NCBI GenBank assembly: GCA_947475225.1 | Contig: CANJMQ010000006.1 | Location: 1-64,000 of the forward strand | Length of the DNA: 64,000 nt | Source of the DNA: Bradyrhizobiaceae bacterium | Lineage (GTDB): Bacteria; Pseudomonadota; Alphaproteobacteria; Rhizobiales; Aestuariivirgaceae | Reading direction: 5' to 3' | Shown here: piece by piece, positions 46,597 to 55,074 of the stretch | How the letters are laid out: each line of letters begins with the position of its first letter | Position numbering within the stretch: the first letter of the stretch is position 1 | Notes under the pieces: generated by a model | What the model saw: only the letters and a program-made list of their open reading frames with translations | Told to the model about the DNA's origin: nothing | The model's database searches: none | Program-made: the position numbers and the translations under genes

Positions 46597-47541
46597 ATGG
46601 CCTCTGTCCTCACCATCACCCTGAACCCGACGATTGATGTGTTCGGCGAGGCAGCCGAGGTGCGCCCAACCCACAAGGTGCGCCTCAAGGACACCAGCTT
46701 CGAACCGGGCGGTGGCGGCATCAACGTGGCGCGGATCATCTCCACGCTGGGCGGCGAGGTTGAGGCGCTGGCTCTCTCTGGCTGGGAAATGGGGGATTTC
46801 CTCGGACGCTTGCTAAAGGACGAAGGCATTGCCTACCACCCCATTCCGATGGAGGGCGAAACGCGCGTCGCCCTGATGGTGCATGACCAGTCCACAGGTC
46901 TCGAATACCGCTTCCTGCCCGAGGGGCCGGAGGTGCACGCACGCGAGATTGACGCCTGCGCCGAAGCGGTTCTCCACAAGAAGGAAGGCTTCGTGGTAGC
47001 CAGCGGTAGCCTGCCGCGCGGCGCGCCGGTGGACAGCTATGTGCGGTTCGCCAGGGCTGCCGGGGTAAACCGCCTGCCCTTCGTGCTCGACTCCTCCGGA
47101 GATGCCCTGAAGGCGGCGCTGGCCCATGGCGGAATCTTCCTGGTGAAGCCGAGCCAGAGCGAGCTTGAAAGCTATGCCGGACATCAACTCGACGCAGGTG
47201 GAATAGAGACCACTGCCAGGGCCATCATCGCGCGCGGCCAGGCGCGAATGGTGGCGGTTACGCTCGGAGCGGATGGCGCGGTGCTGGCCACGCCCGACAG
47301 GCTGCTGCGGCTTCCTGCCATACAAGTGGACGTGCGCTCGACCGTGGGAGCGGGCGACAGTTTCCTCGGCGCCATGGTCTGGGCGCTCTCCGAGGGCTGG
47401 CAGGTCGAACAGGCCTTCCTGCTCGGCATGGCGGCGGGTGCGGCAGCGACCGGCAATCCCGGCACCTCGCTGTGCCGGAAGGAGGATGTGTTCGGCCTGT
47501 TCGAAAAGGCCGGCGGCAAGGCACCCCCTTCCCGCGCTTGA
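46597..47541 (+). CDS. PfkB-family hexose kinase (1-phosphofructokinase-like)
   Basis: A 314-residue kinase of the FruK/LacC/PfkB subgroup: TITLNPTIDVFG at the N-terminus, EPGGGGINVARIISTLGG, and the catalytic STVGAGDSFLGAMV. It likely phosphorylates fructose 1- or 6-phosphate or tagatose phosphate. AAGGAA precedes the ATG. It lies about 2.7 kb from the PPi-PFK gene, so the organism has at least two phosphofructokinase types. Confidence 0.85.
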   Translation: MASVLTITLNPTIDVFGEAAEVRPTHKVRLKDTSFEPGGGGINVARIISTLGGEVEALALSGWEMGDFLGRLLKDEGIAYHPIPMEGETRVALMVHDQSTGLEYRFLPEGPEVHAREIDACAEAVLHKKEGFVVASGSLPRGAPVDSYVRFARAAGVNRLPFVLDSSGDALKAALAHGGIFLVKPSQSELESYAGHQLDAGGIETTARAIIARGQARMVAVTLGADGAVLATPDRLLRLPAIQVDVRSTVGAGDSFLGAMVWALSEGWQVEQAFLLGMAAGAAATGNPGTSLCRKEDVFGLFEKAGGKAPPSRA

Positions 47542-47841
47542 CCGCGCGCTCCACCTCGCAGACATCCGCGCCTGAACGCATGGGGACATCATGGCAGGAT
47601 CGGCGAGTTAGCCCTAGGACGCGGCAATCCTGTGCATCAGGGTTGCTGCCTATATCGTGCAGCATCTCATCATGAAGATCACCGGCGAACAGTCCGCGAC
47701 ACCCGGCAGCTTCGGCACATCTTTCGCACGATGCCGGGCCGTGAGGCGAAAGGTTTCGGCGTCCTCCGCCACGGGACAGCGGACTTGCCCGGCGGCAGAC
47801 CCTGTGAGACAGTGCAGCATCACAAAGCGGAGATCGCAAAA
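47542..47841. other. intergenic region, no gene seen
   Basis: Three hundred bases between the hexose kinase and the glycine-zipper gene. Open frames here have poor ribosome binding sites and no motifs. No RNA gene or clear hairpin terminator was found. Confidence 0.4.
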
Positions 47842-48189
47842 ATGAAAAGAGCAGCCCTGTTGTGCATTACCCTGCTGGTCATGCCGGCCTTCATGGCCGA
47901 GGCCAGCTACGCCACGCTGACCCAGAGCGAGAAGAACTACTGCCGCAAGAAGGCGGAGAAATACGCTGACGAAAAATCGCTCGGCACCACGGCGGGCGGC
48001 GCAATCGCAGGCGCGGTGGCCGGCGGCATCATCGGCGGCCTCATCACCGGCGGCAAGGGCAGCGGCGTGGGCACTGGTGCGGCCGTTGGCGCCGGTGTTG
48101 GTGGCGTGGGCGGCGCGGCGCGCGGTTCGCAAAAGTGGAACAACTACTACTGGAATAAATACAATAACTGCATTCAGAAGTATTATTGA
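47842..48189 (+). CDS. exported glycine-zipper protein
   Basis: A 115-residue secreted or membrane-associated protein. A signal peptide (about 1-20) is followed by a Lys/Tyr-rich segment, then a glycine-zipper stretch (about 50-93, AGGAIAGAVAGGIIGGLITGG and repeats) typical of outer-membrane or membrane-inserting proteins. The C-terminus is Trp/Tyr/Asn-rich with one Cys, paired perhaps with the Cys near residue 33. GGAG nine bases upstream supports the ATG. Function unknown. Confidence 0.65.
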   Translation: MKRAALLCITLLVMPAFMAEASYATLTQSEKNYCRKKAEKYADEKSLGTTAGGAIAGAVAGGIIGGLITGGKGSGVGTGAAVGAGVGGVGGAARGSQKWNNYYWNKYNNCIQKYY

Positions 48190-48212
48190 TACACGCTCAA
48201 CTATTCTGTAAG

Positions 48213-48238
48213 GGCCGCCGTTTTCCGGCGGCCTTTTT
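48213..48238 (+). terminator. intrinsic terminator after the glycine-zipper gene
   Basis: GGCCGCCG (48213-48220), loop TTTTC, CGGCGGCC (48226-48233), then five T residues. A textbook rho-independent terminator. Confidence 0.9.
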
Positions 48239-48264
48239 CATGGGCGCCAATACAACCTGAAATA

Positions 48265-48366
48265 GATTTTTCGATAAAATTTCCATATTTCCGTGTAATT
48301 GCATCATGATGTGAAGATTTTCTGACAAAAATTCTATTTTCCCGTGTGATCACATCGTATAATGTC
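48265..48366. repeat. imperfect 51-bp tandem repeat upstream of the subtilase gene
   Basis: Two adjacent 51-bp units (48265-48315 and 48316-48366) share about 34 of 51 bases, most differences being transitions; both contain GATTTT and CCGTGT. The DNA is AT-rich compared with its surroundings. The repeat ends 28 nt before the gene start, so it covers the promoter region and could hold paired regulator sites. Confidence 0.6.
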
Positions 48367-48393
48367 GCACTCGATACACGTAAAGGATGTCTC

Positions 48394-50059
48394 ATGCGCC
48401 AGTTCCTTGCATTGCTTCTGGCTGCGCTCGTGTTCACCGTGCCCGCCGCTGCCGCCGGGCGCGGGCTGCTCGGGGCACCGGGGGGAGGTGCAACCCTCGA
48501 TGCCACGCCGGCAGCCGTCGCCGCACTGCAGCGCCTCCGGCAGGTCGCATCGTCCAGGGCCAGCGTGCCGGTCATTGTTGGCCTCAGGGTTCCATTCGCT
48601 GCAGAGCGCGACCTGCAGGCAAGCGCGCGGACCGCGCAGCGCGGTGAGATCACCTCGGCCGCCCGCGTGCTGCTGGGCCGCCTTGCAGCGGGCGGCAACC
48701 GAGCCAAGCGTGTTCAAACCTATTCCGCACTGCCTTTCGTGGCGCTGGATGTGACCGCCGCCGAACTCGGCAGGCTCGCCGCCGACCCGCTTGTTCTCAG
48801 CATCTCGGAAAACATAAAGCTGCGTGCCAACCTCGCACAGTCGACGGCCCTTGTGCATGCGCCGCAGGCCTGGGCAGCAGGCTTCACCGGCACCGGACAG
48901 ACCATCGCCATCGTCGATACCGGTGTCCGATAAGGATCACCCCTTTCTCGCGGGCAAGGTCGTTTCTGAAGCCTGCTATTCGCTTGGTGGATCCTGTCCC
49001 GGGGGATCGTCGAGTTCCACCGCCGTCGGCTCGGGCGTGCCATGCCCCTATCCAAAGAGTTGCGCACATGGCACGCATGTGGCGGGCATCGCCGCCGGAC
49101 ATGGCGAGGCGGCGTCCGGCATCGCCAAGGATGCCAATCTCATTGCCATCCAGGTGTTCAGCCCGGATCCGGATTATCCCGGATACGCCTTCACCTGGTA
49201 CAGCGACGTTCTGGCCGCGCTCAACCGGGTCTACGAACTCCGCGACAGCTTCGATATCTCGTCGGTGAACCTCAGTCTCGGGAGCGGTCGCTTCCGCACC
49301 GCCTGCGACAATGAGTATCCCGCCATGACGGCGGCCATCGCCAATCTGCGCAGCGCCGGCATCGCCACGGTGGTGTCGAGCGGCAACGATGGCTACACAA
49401 ATGACACCGAATTCCCCGCCTGCATTTCCGGTGCGGTCAGCGTGGGCGCCGTCTCTGACGAGAATTGGGGACCTTGTGTCATGAAGCGGCGCACAACGAC
49501 AACGGCCGCCGACAAGATCGCCTGCTATTCCAACAACGCCGCGTTCATGTCCTTACTGGCTCCTGGTTCTGCCATCAACTCCTCGGTGCCGGGCGGAGGC
49601 TATGAAACCTGGCATGGCACATCGATGGCGGCGCCGCATGTGGCCGGTGCCTGGGCTGTGCTCAAGCAGAAGTTCCCGGACGCCTCTGTCAGCGATCTCC
49701 TGCGGCTGCTGCAGCAGAGCGGAACCACGGTGCGCGACTATCGCAGCCCTAGGCTTGTCCACGCGCGGATCGACGTCGCAAACGCCCTCGACTACCATCC
49801 CCCGGTCTATGCACTCACCTACAGTGCTGCAGGCAAGGGAACGGGCACTGTCACCTTCTCTCCGTCCGGCGGCGCAGCCACCTGCAGCGGAAGCTGCACC
49901 CAGAGCTATGAGGGCGGATCCGTGGTCACGCTCACGGCCACCGCCGCCACAGGTTCCCGCTTCACCGGATGGTCCGGCGCCTGCAGAAAGAAAACTGCCT
50001 GCGTCATCACCATGTCACAGGCACAATCGGTGACAGCAGCGTTCAGCAGCAGCAGATGA
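48394..50059 (+). pseudogene. subtilisin-like serine protease, frameshifted
   Basis: A secreted S8 protease interrupted by one frameshift. The first frame (48394-48933) has a signal peptide (about 1-22), an inhibitor-like propeptide and the catalytic Asp in AIVDTGV, then hits a stop. One extra C near 48928 explains it: in the other frame the protein continues DKDHPFLAGK, has the catalytic His in HGTHVAGIAAGHG, an SSGNDG oxyanion region and the catalytic Ser in GTSMAAPHVAGA. The last ~75 residues form a repeat-like domain (GKGTGTVTFSPSGG, TGWSGAC) as in many exported proteins. AAGGA precedes the start. Either a recent mutation or a sequencing error; all catalytic residues are otherwise intact. 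Confidence 0.8.
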
Positions 50060-50103
50060 GGCCGTTCAGGCGAACAAGCCCGCGACATCCCGGTAGCGGC
50101 AGC

Positions 50104-51435
50104 TCACTTTGCTTCGATCAACGGCGGCAACGTCCAGCTGCCGTCCAGCGCTTCCTGCTTCGGGCCATAAAAGCGGGCCGCGAAGAAGAAGGGGCCTCGC
50201 GGCGAAGGGAGCCAGTTTGATTCCTTGTCAGGCCCCGGATTGTCTGCCTGCATGTAGATTTCAAGCGAACCATCGGCACCCTGCTGGAGACCCGCCGTGC
50301 GGTTGCCGATGGAATAGCGGTTCAGGGCATTTTCCACCAGGAAGCGCTGCGGCAGGTTGTACATGGTGATGGACCAGAACTCGGTGACCGGCGGCAACTG
50401 ACCCGGCTCGAAGCGCAGCACCCAGTGGCGGCTGCCATCGAGCACCTTACCCTCGCTGTCCGTCTGCTGGCTGCCATAGACGGCCTCTTCCTTGGTGTTG
50501 GCATAGATGCCCAGCATCGCGCCATAATTGCGCATGGTGATGTAGCCATCACCCAACGCCTCGCGCGTGCCGAACATGGCGCGGGAGTCCTTCTGCTGGA
50601 CCGCGCCATCCTTCAGCGCCTTGGCGGCGTCGGCGACGCCCGCCTCCATCGCAGCCCTGATCTCCGGCGGCAGCGTGTTGGCATCGAAAGCCCGTCCGGG
50701 ACCAATTCCAATGCGGGCAAAGCGCGCGAACATCTCCTGCTCCGATGCGTGCACCGGCATGAAGGGCAGCAGCGCGTTCAGGTAGCCGATGAAGTCGAGC
50801 CCCTCGCCCTTGGCCGCGTCCCACACCGGCCACGCGACGGCGGGCGCAGGAGTGAGAGCGGGCGTGCCGGCAAACTGCGACAGCGGGGTCAGCTTGTAAG
50901 CTTCCTGCACGGCCTGCAACGCGGCCACGTCATCCGGGCCCAGCAGTTGCGTGCGGGTGAGCGTGCCGACGAACTCGGTCTCGGCAACGAACACCTTGCT
51001 GATGCCCTTCGGAACGTCACCCTTCCAGCGCGGCCCCACAAACAGATATGTGCCGGCCTCCCGCCCCGTGGTGCGCACGCCCGTATAGGCAAAATTGTGG
51101 GTGTAGAGATCGAACCACTGGTTCACGTAGTAGCGCGGCGCCGGCACAGCCGGCAGCGACAGCACCATCGGCTCGGCGCGAAGGTCGAGCCACGCCCAGG
51201 AATAGGGCGTGTCGTTGTTGGGCGTCACGATGTCCGTGTCGGCAGGCGTGGACGACCGCGCATAGTGCCGGAACTGATTGAACCCGCCGACATATCCGCC
51301 AAACGCCTTGTTCTGCGTCTGGTTATACATCGTCTGATAGCCTTGCAGCGGCGCATAGGCATAGAGCCACGCCTCACGCGCGATGCTGCGGGCTTCATCA
51401 GCAGAAATGCCAGCTGTGCCGTTCGTCATGGACAT
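50104..51435 (-). CDS. DUF1254/DUF1214 protein without signal peptide
   Basis: A 443-residue protein with the two domains usual for the family: DUF1254 at the N-terminus (ADTDIVTPNNDTPYSWAWLDLR, RYYVNQWFDLYTHNFAY) and DUF1214 at the C-terminus (EFWSITMYNLPQRFLVENALNRYSIG, WLPSPRGPFFFAARFYGP). No signal peptide is seen, unlike its neighbour. The biochemical function of the family is not established. GAGGA nine bases upstream supports the ATG at 51435. It follows the second DUF1254 gene by 40 nt. Confidence 0.8.
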   Translation of the reverse strand: MSMTNGTAGISADEARSIAREAWLYAYAPLQGYQTMYNQTQNKAFGGYVGGFNQFRHYARSSTPADTDIVTPNNDTPYSWAWLDLRAEPMVLSLPAVPAPRYYVNQWFDLYTHNFAYTGVRTTGREAGTYLFVGPRWKGDVPKGISKVFVAETEFVGTLTRTQLLGPDDVAALQAVQEAYKLTPLSQFAGTPALTPAPAVAWPVWDAAKGEGLDFIGYLNALLPFMPVHASEQEMFARFARIGIGPGRAFDANTLPPEIRAAMEAGVADAAKALKDGAVQQKDSRAMFGTREALGDGYITMRNYGAMLGIYANTKEEAVYGSQQTDSEGKVLDGSRHWVLRFEPGQLPPVTEFWSITMYNLPQRFLVENALNRYSIGNRTAGLQQGADGSLEIYMQADNPGPDKESNWLPSPRGPFFFAARFYGPKQEALDGSWTLPPLIEAK

Positions 51436-51475
51436 GACCGTCAATCCTCGCACTGTTCTGTTTGGAAGGCGCGCC

Positions 51476-52957
51476 TTACTTCACAAGCTCAATGTCATTG
51501 AGCTGCCAGCTCTTGTCGAAATAGGGCTCGGTTGCAGCATAGAAGCGGAAGTAGGGGAACCAACCCTTGCCCGGATTGGTCTTGATCCAGTTCGCCGCAT
51601 TGGCCGGGTGCTCCGGTCCAAAGAAGACGTCGACTGAGCCATCGGCGTTGGTCACCAGGTCCGGCTTGCGCGAACTCAGGTCGGCAGCGCCCTGGTCGGT
51701 CATCAGCGGGCCTCGTGTGACGTTGTCATACAGGGTGATCGACCAGAACTGCTTTACCGGCGGATTGGGATCGACATGCAGCTTGTAGGTCTTGCCGCCG
51801 TCCAGCCAGTTGCCGTCCTTGTCCCTCGATGTCTCCAGATAGACCTGCCCGAAGCCGACAATGCGGCCCTGCATGCCGGCCGACATGCCGATCGCCTCAT
51901 AGAACCATGACGCGCGCTCGTCGAACTGCACCCTGCTCCTGTCCGGCGCCTCCTGGTCGAGGTCAAACAGCACAGCATATTCCCACTGCTTGCCGGGATA
52001 GACTGAGGCGCCCTCATAACGCTTGTCATAGGCGATGGTGCGCGCCATCAACTCGCCAACCTTGGCCGCGTCGGTCAGGATCTTGGTCTGCCGCGGATCG
52101 GGGTTGAAGGGCCTGCCGGGCACAATACCGAGCGGCGCCAGCATGCCGAACATCATGCGGTCGCGCGGGGCAACCGGCTCATCGGCGTAAAGTTCGGCGA
52201 GAAGCTTCCAGTACTCCAGCGTGTCAGGCTGGGCGGACTGCCAGGCACGCCCGCCAACCTCGGTGAATTTCGTCGGTGCCGGCTTGTCGCGCTGGTCCCA
52301 GCCATAGACGCTGAACTGGCGCAGCGTGGCCTCGGCCACCGCCTTGTCCGGATCAAGTCCGCGGGTTCCGAACCACACCTGGTTGGAGGGAGCGCGGAAT
52401 ACCATGTAGCCCGGCGCATCGATGTCCGGACTGCCCGGTGGCAGGATCAGATACTTGCCGCCCTTGCCCTTGTCAGGTCCGGTCTGGCCGATATCGGTGA
52501 TCGGCTGCTGCCAGATGTCCAGCACGCCGCCCGCCGTCAGGCCTTCAGGCGCATCGACAACCATCGGGCCCTGCTTCGCCATGTCCCAGAAACTGAAGGC
52601 ATAGAGCGTGGTGATATTGGGGGTGAGCATGCCGGCCTTGTCGGCGAGGTTGCGATAGAACATGATGTCGCCGTTGGCGGCACCCAGCGTCTTGGCCTGG
52701 GCATCATAAAGTGCCTTGTACCCCACCGCCGGAAGTGCCCAGAGATAGGCCTGCGTGGCGCGCTGGAAATCCATCTCGTCATAGAGGCGGTCGGCTGTTT
52801 CGCGGCTGGGGTAGCCGTTTTCCAGGGTGAGATCGCCAAGCCTTGTTGGCACCGATTGAACTTCGGCCGAGAACGCACCACCCGGGGCACTGGCCCACAT
52901 GGTTGCAGCGACTGCCGCCAGCATTGTCGTGTTGAGGACGTTCCGGATCATGCTCAT
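51476..52957 (-). CDS. exported DUF1254/DUF1214 protein
   Basis: A 493-residue paralogue of the downstream gene with a signal peptide (about 1-30, NTTMLAAVAATMWASAPGGAFSA). Family blocks include AFSFWDMAKQGPMVVDAPEGL (DUF1254) and KQFWSITLYDNVTRGPLMTD plus WIKTNPGKGWFPYFRFY (DUF1214). It is expected in the periplasm. It starts 93 nt from the divergent LysR gene and a shared operator lies between them. Confidence 0.82.
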   Translation of the reverse strand: MSMIRNVLNTTMLAAVAATMWASAPGGAFSAEVQSVPTRLGDLTLENGYPSRETADRLYDEMDFQRATQAYLWALPAVGYKALYDAQAKTLGAANGDIMFYRNLADKAGMLTPNITTLYAFSFWDMAKQGPMVVDAPEGLTAGGVLDIWQQPITDIGQTGPDKGKGGKYLILPPGSPDIDAPGYMVFRAPSNQVWFGTRGLDPDKAVAEATLRQFSVYGWDQRDKPAPTKFTEVGGRAWQSAQPDTLEYWKLLAELYADEPVAPRDRMMFGMLAPLGIVPGRPFNPDPRQTKILTDAAKVGELMARTIAYDKRYEGASVYPGKQWEYAVLFDLDQEAPDRSRVQFDERASWFYEAIGMSAGMQGRIVGFGQVYLETSRDKDGNWLDGGKTYKLHVDPNPPVKQFWSITLYDNVTRGPLMTDQGAADLSSRKPDLVTNADGSVDVFFGPEHPANAANWIKTNPGKGWFPYFRFYAATEPYFDKSWQLNDIELVK

Positions 52958-53000
52958 GTGCTGCCATTCCCTGATGCTGCACAACTCTTACTTGAATCGG

Positions 53001-53041
53001 CGATACCAATACACTAGATTGACGATACCTCTCTGGTATCG
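53001..53041. promoter_or_regulatory. LysR operator with three CGATACC half-sites
   Basis: CGATACC occurs at 53001-53007 and 53023-53029 in direct orientation (22 bp apart) and as its reverse complement GGTATCG at 53035-53041, forming a perfect 7-5-7 palindrome with the second copy. It lies between the divergent lysR-type and DUF1254 genes, ten bases before the regulator start. This is the expected layout of a LysR recognition plus activation site. Confidence 0.7.
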
Positions 53042-53050
53042 CGAAACATC

Positions 53051-53977
53051 ATGATAGATCGCCTGAAGTCCGCGCTCGCCCTGGCGGAAACACTGAACTT
53101 CCATCGCGCCGCGCAGCGCCTGGACATCAGTCAGCCACATCTCACACGGCTCATCAAGTCACTCGAGAAGGACCTCGGCATGGTCCTGTTCGAGCGCGGC
53201 CCGCATGGCGTGACGCTCACCCCGGACGGCAGCCGCGCGCTCAAGGAAGCCGCGGTGCTGATCAAGGCAGAGGCCGCCTTCAACGTCAAGATCGAGGCGC
53301 TGCGCAACAGTTCAGCCGAGACTTTGCGGATCGCGGTTGGTGCCTACATCTCGCAATCATGGGCGGCCTCCGCAATCACCGCGATGAAGACCGCCGATGC
53401 AGGCATCTCGATCAGCCTGCGCGAACTTGACTGGTGGACACTGTCCGACGCCGTTCACAGCGGCGATTTCGACCTCGCCATCGGCGAGTTGAGCGAGGCA
53501 AACAAGAACCCGGATCTCATCAAGGAACCCTTCCCCGAGCGTGAGGGCAGCATCATCGTGCGGGCCGGACACCAGCTCGCCGGACGCAATGAGGTTACCC
53601 TCGAAGAGATCGCCCGCTTCCCCCTGGCAGGCCCGCGCGTGCCTGGCCGCATTGCACAGTTGCTGCCGCCCGCCTGCGCAATGGGCACCCTGTCCGCGGA
53701 TGGGCAATTCTTCATTCCTGTGATCGAATGTGCAACACCGCGCTCGATGATCGACGTGGTCTGCCATTCCAATGCCATTTGCATGCTCTGGCCCGAATAC
53801 TGCGCCGAGCAGTTGAGGTCAGGCCAGGTGCTGGAACTGCCGTTTCATCCGCCATGGCTGCGCGCCACCCAGGGCATCATGTACCGCCGGAACAAGGCGC
53901 TTTCACCGGCCGCGCTGGCCTTTAGGAACGTCGCCAGAAATGCCGAAAGGAAATATTTCCGACACCGTCAAACCTAA
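53051..53977 (+). CDS. LysR-family transcriptional regulator
   Basis: A 308-residue LysR regulator: N-terminal HTH (LKSALALAETLNFHRAAQRLDISQPHLTRLIKSLEKDLGMVLFER) and a C-terminal periplasmic-binding-like effector domain (about 90-295). Divergent from the two DUF1254 genes, which it probably controls through the palindrome in the gap, also repressing itself. Effector unknown. Confidence 0.88.
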   Translation: MIDRLKSALALAETLNFHRAAQRLDISQPHLTRLIKSLEKDLGMVLFERGPHGVTLTPDGSRALKEAAVLIKAEAAFNVKIEALRNSSAETLRIAVGAYISQSWAASAITAMKTADAGISISLRELDWWTLSDAVHSGDFDLAIGELSEANKNPDLIKEPFPEREGSIIVRAGHQLAGRNEVTLEEIARFPLAGPRVPGRIAQLLPPACAMGTLSADGQFFIPVIECATPRSMIDVVCHSNAICMLWPEYCAEQLRSGQVLELPFHPPWLRATQGIMYRRNKALSPAALAFRNVARNAERKYFRHRQT

Positions 53978-54040
53978 GGGAGCCTGAGGCCAAGGAAGTC
54001 ACGTGTTCGTTGAATTCCTTGGTGGGCGATGTAGGCTCCC
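53978..54040. repeat. nested inverted repeats at the left edge of the mini-island
   Basis: Outer arms GGGAGCCT (53978-53985) and AGGCTCCC (54033-54040) enclose inner arms CCAAGGAA (53990-53997) and TTCCTTGG (54015-54022). The outer left arm starts directly after the LysR stop codon, and the right half overlaps the 16-bp tRNA-Lys copy. It could act as a terminator-like structure or be part of the attachment site. Confidence 0.6.
54020..54035. repeat. left 16-bp direct repeat of the tRNA-Lys 3' end (att-like)
   Basis: TGGTGGGCGATGTAGG is identical to 54926-54941, the 3' end of the tRNA-Lys gene read on the plus strand. A 16-bp exact match to an adjacent tRNA end, 906 bp away, marks a likely integration attachment site. 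Confidence 0.75.
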
Positions 54041-54925
54041 CATTTTGTCAATATATCAATCACTTATAGTGTCCCACCCAATATTTTGTTCCCATTGATT
54101 TACATTGGCTTTTTCGTTCAATGTCCCACCTTGCCAGCCTTCGGTAGCGGCTCGGAAAACCGCCGGAGAGGTGAATTTGAATCCCATCGAAGCGATGCAG
54201 TCGGCCATGAGCGAGCCGCCGTGTGTTGACGCCCCCTAGGGTTGTGGATCAATAATTTTTTGGGTTTTGGTCGGCGGTCTAACGCGGTGAGCTGATTTCG
54301 GTGTTGAAAGAGAATCCATATCTGCATTCCTGGGATAGCAAGGCGCTGATCCAGACATTGACGGATTACCTTCACCGTCCGGATGTGCTTCTCGTACTCC
54401 TGATCGTCTGTGCGGGTATTGCGTTAGGTGCACTAATGAAGATGTGGGCCGATCTTCGTCGTAATAAAACAAGACCAAGATCAGAGCCGACTCCCGGAAC
54501 AACGTATTCTCCCAATATCACGAACCCATTTACCGGTGCAGCAGAGCCAAATGGAGTGGGGCCGGCTGACAGTGCGGCTTCATACAAAGATCTCGGCTAC
54601 TCAAAACCCGGTCGGAACAAATGCCTGTGGCAACAAGACGCCATCCAACCATTCTCTGATTCAACACGATGGATTTGCTCTACATGCAAAGGATTTTCCT
54701 TTAGCAGTGATGCTGGCCCACCAACCACCTGCCGTGCTTACGAGCCACGACAGAAGATTTGAGTAAATTGGTTGATTGAACAAACGAACTTCAGTGCAAC
54801 AAAAAAGGAATAAAGACACCAACACTGTATTTTGTAGGAATAGACACTGGGTTGTGTCCCGCCACTGTCCCAACACTGTCCCACCGCATTTTTTGTTCTT
54901 TAAAATCAAGAACTTATGAGGAGGA
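54036..54925. mobile_element. ~0.9-kb mini-island at tRNA-Lys, decayed element
   Basis: The segment between the two 16-bp att-like repeats is AT-rich relative to its surroundings and holds one hypothetical gene. Near each end there is a 22-bp repeat in the same orientation (54070-54091 and 54877-54898, 19 of 22 identical) that starts with TGTCCCACC. Further GTCCC-A/G-CC copies lie at 54123, 54856 and 54867. These resemble integrase arm-type sites. No integrase remains, so this is a remnant or a non-autonomous element. Confidence 0.6.
54301..54762 (+). CDS. hypothetical membrane protein with C-terminal cysteine cluster
   Basis: A 153-residue protein, start GTG at 54301 with a weak ribosome binding site. 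One transmembrane helix (about 28-46, VLLVLLIVCAGIALGALM) follows a short N-terminal part. A basic/Pro-rich linker leads to a cysteine-bearing end (NKCLWQQ, WICSTCKGF, TTCRAYEP) that may bind zinc. Codon use is more AT-rich than neighbours, in keeping with a mini-island location. No family recognised. Confidence 0.5.
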   Translation: MLKENPYLHSWDSKALIQTLTDYLHRPDVLLVLLIVCAGIALGALMKMWADLRRNKTRPRSEPTPGTTYSPNITNPFTGAAEPNGVGPADSAASYKDLGYSKPGRNKCLWQQDAIQPFSDSTRWICSTCKGFSFSSDAGPPTTCRAYEPRQKI

Positions 54926-55001
<76 letters not shown>

Positions 55002-55074
55002 GTCCCTGAAGGACGTACGGCCCCGCGAAGTCCGGAGCCGACGGCGGGTTAGTACATTGCCCGCCGCCCCCCGT

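Noticed and set aside
54118-54375. Minus-strand open frame in the mini-island with WDSNSPLRRFSEPLPKAGK
   Set aside because: The phrase looks like a remnant of a mobile-element protein end, but there is no start signal or enough sequence to assign it.
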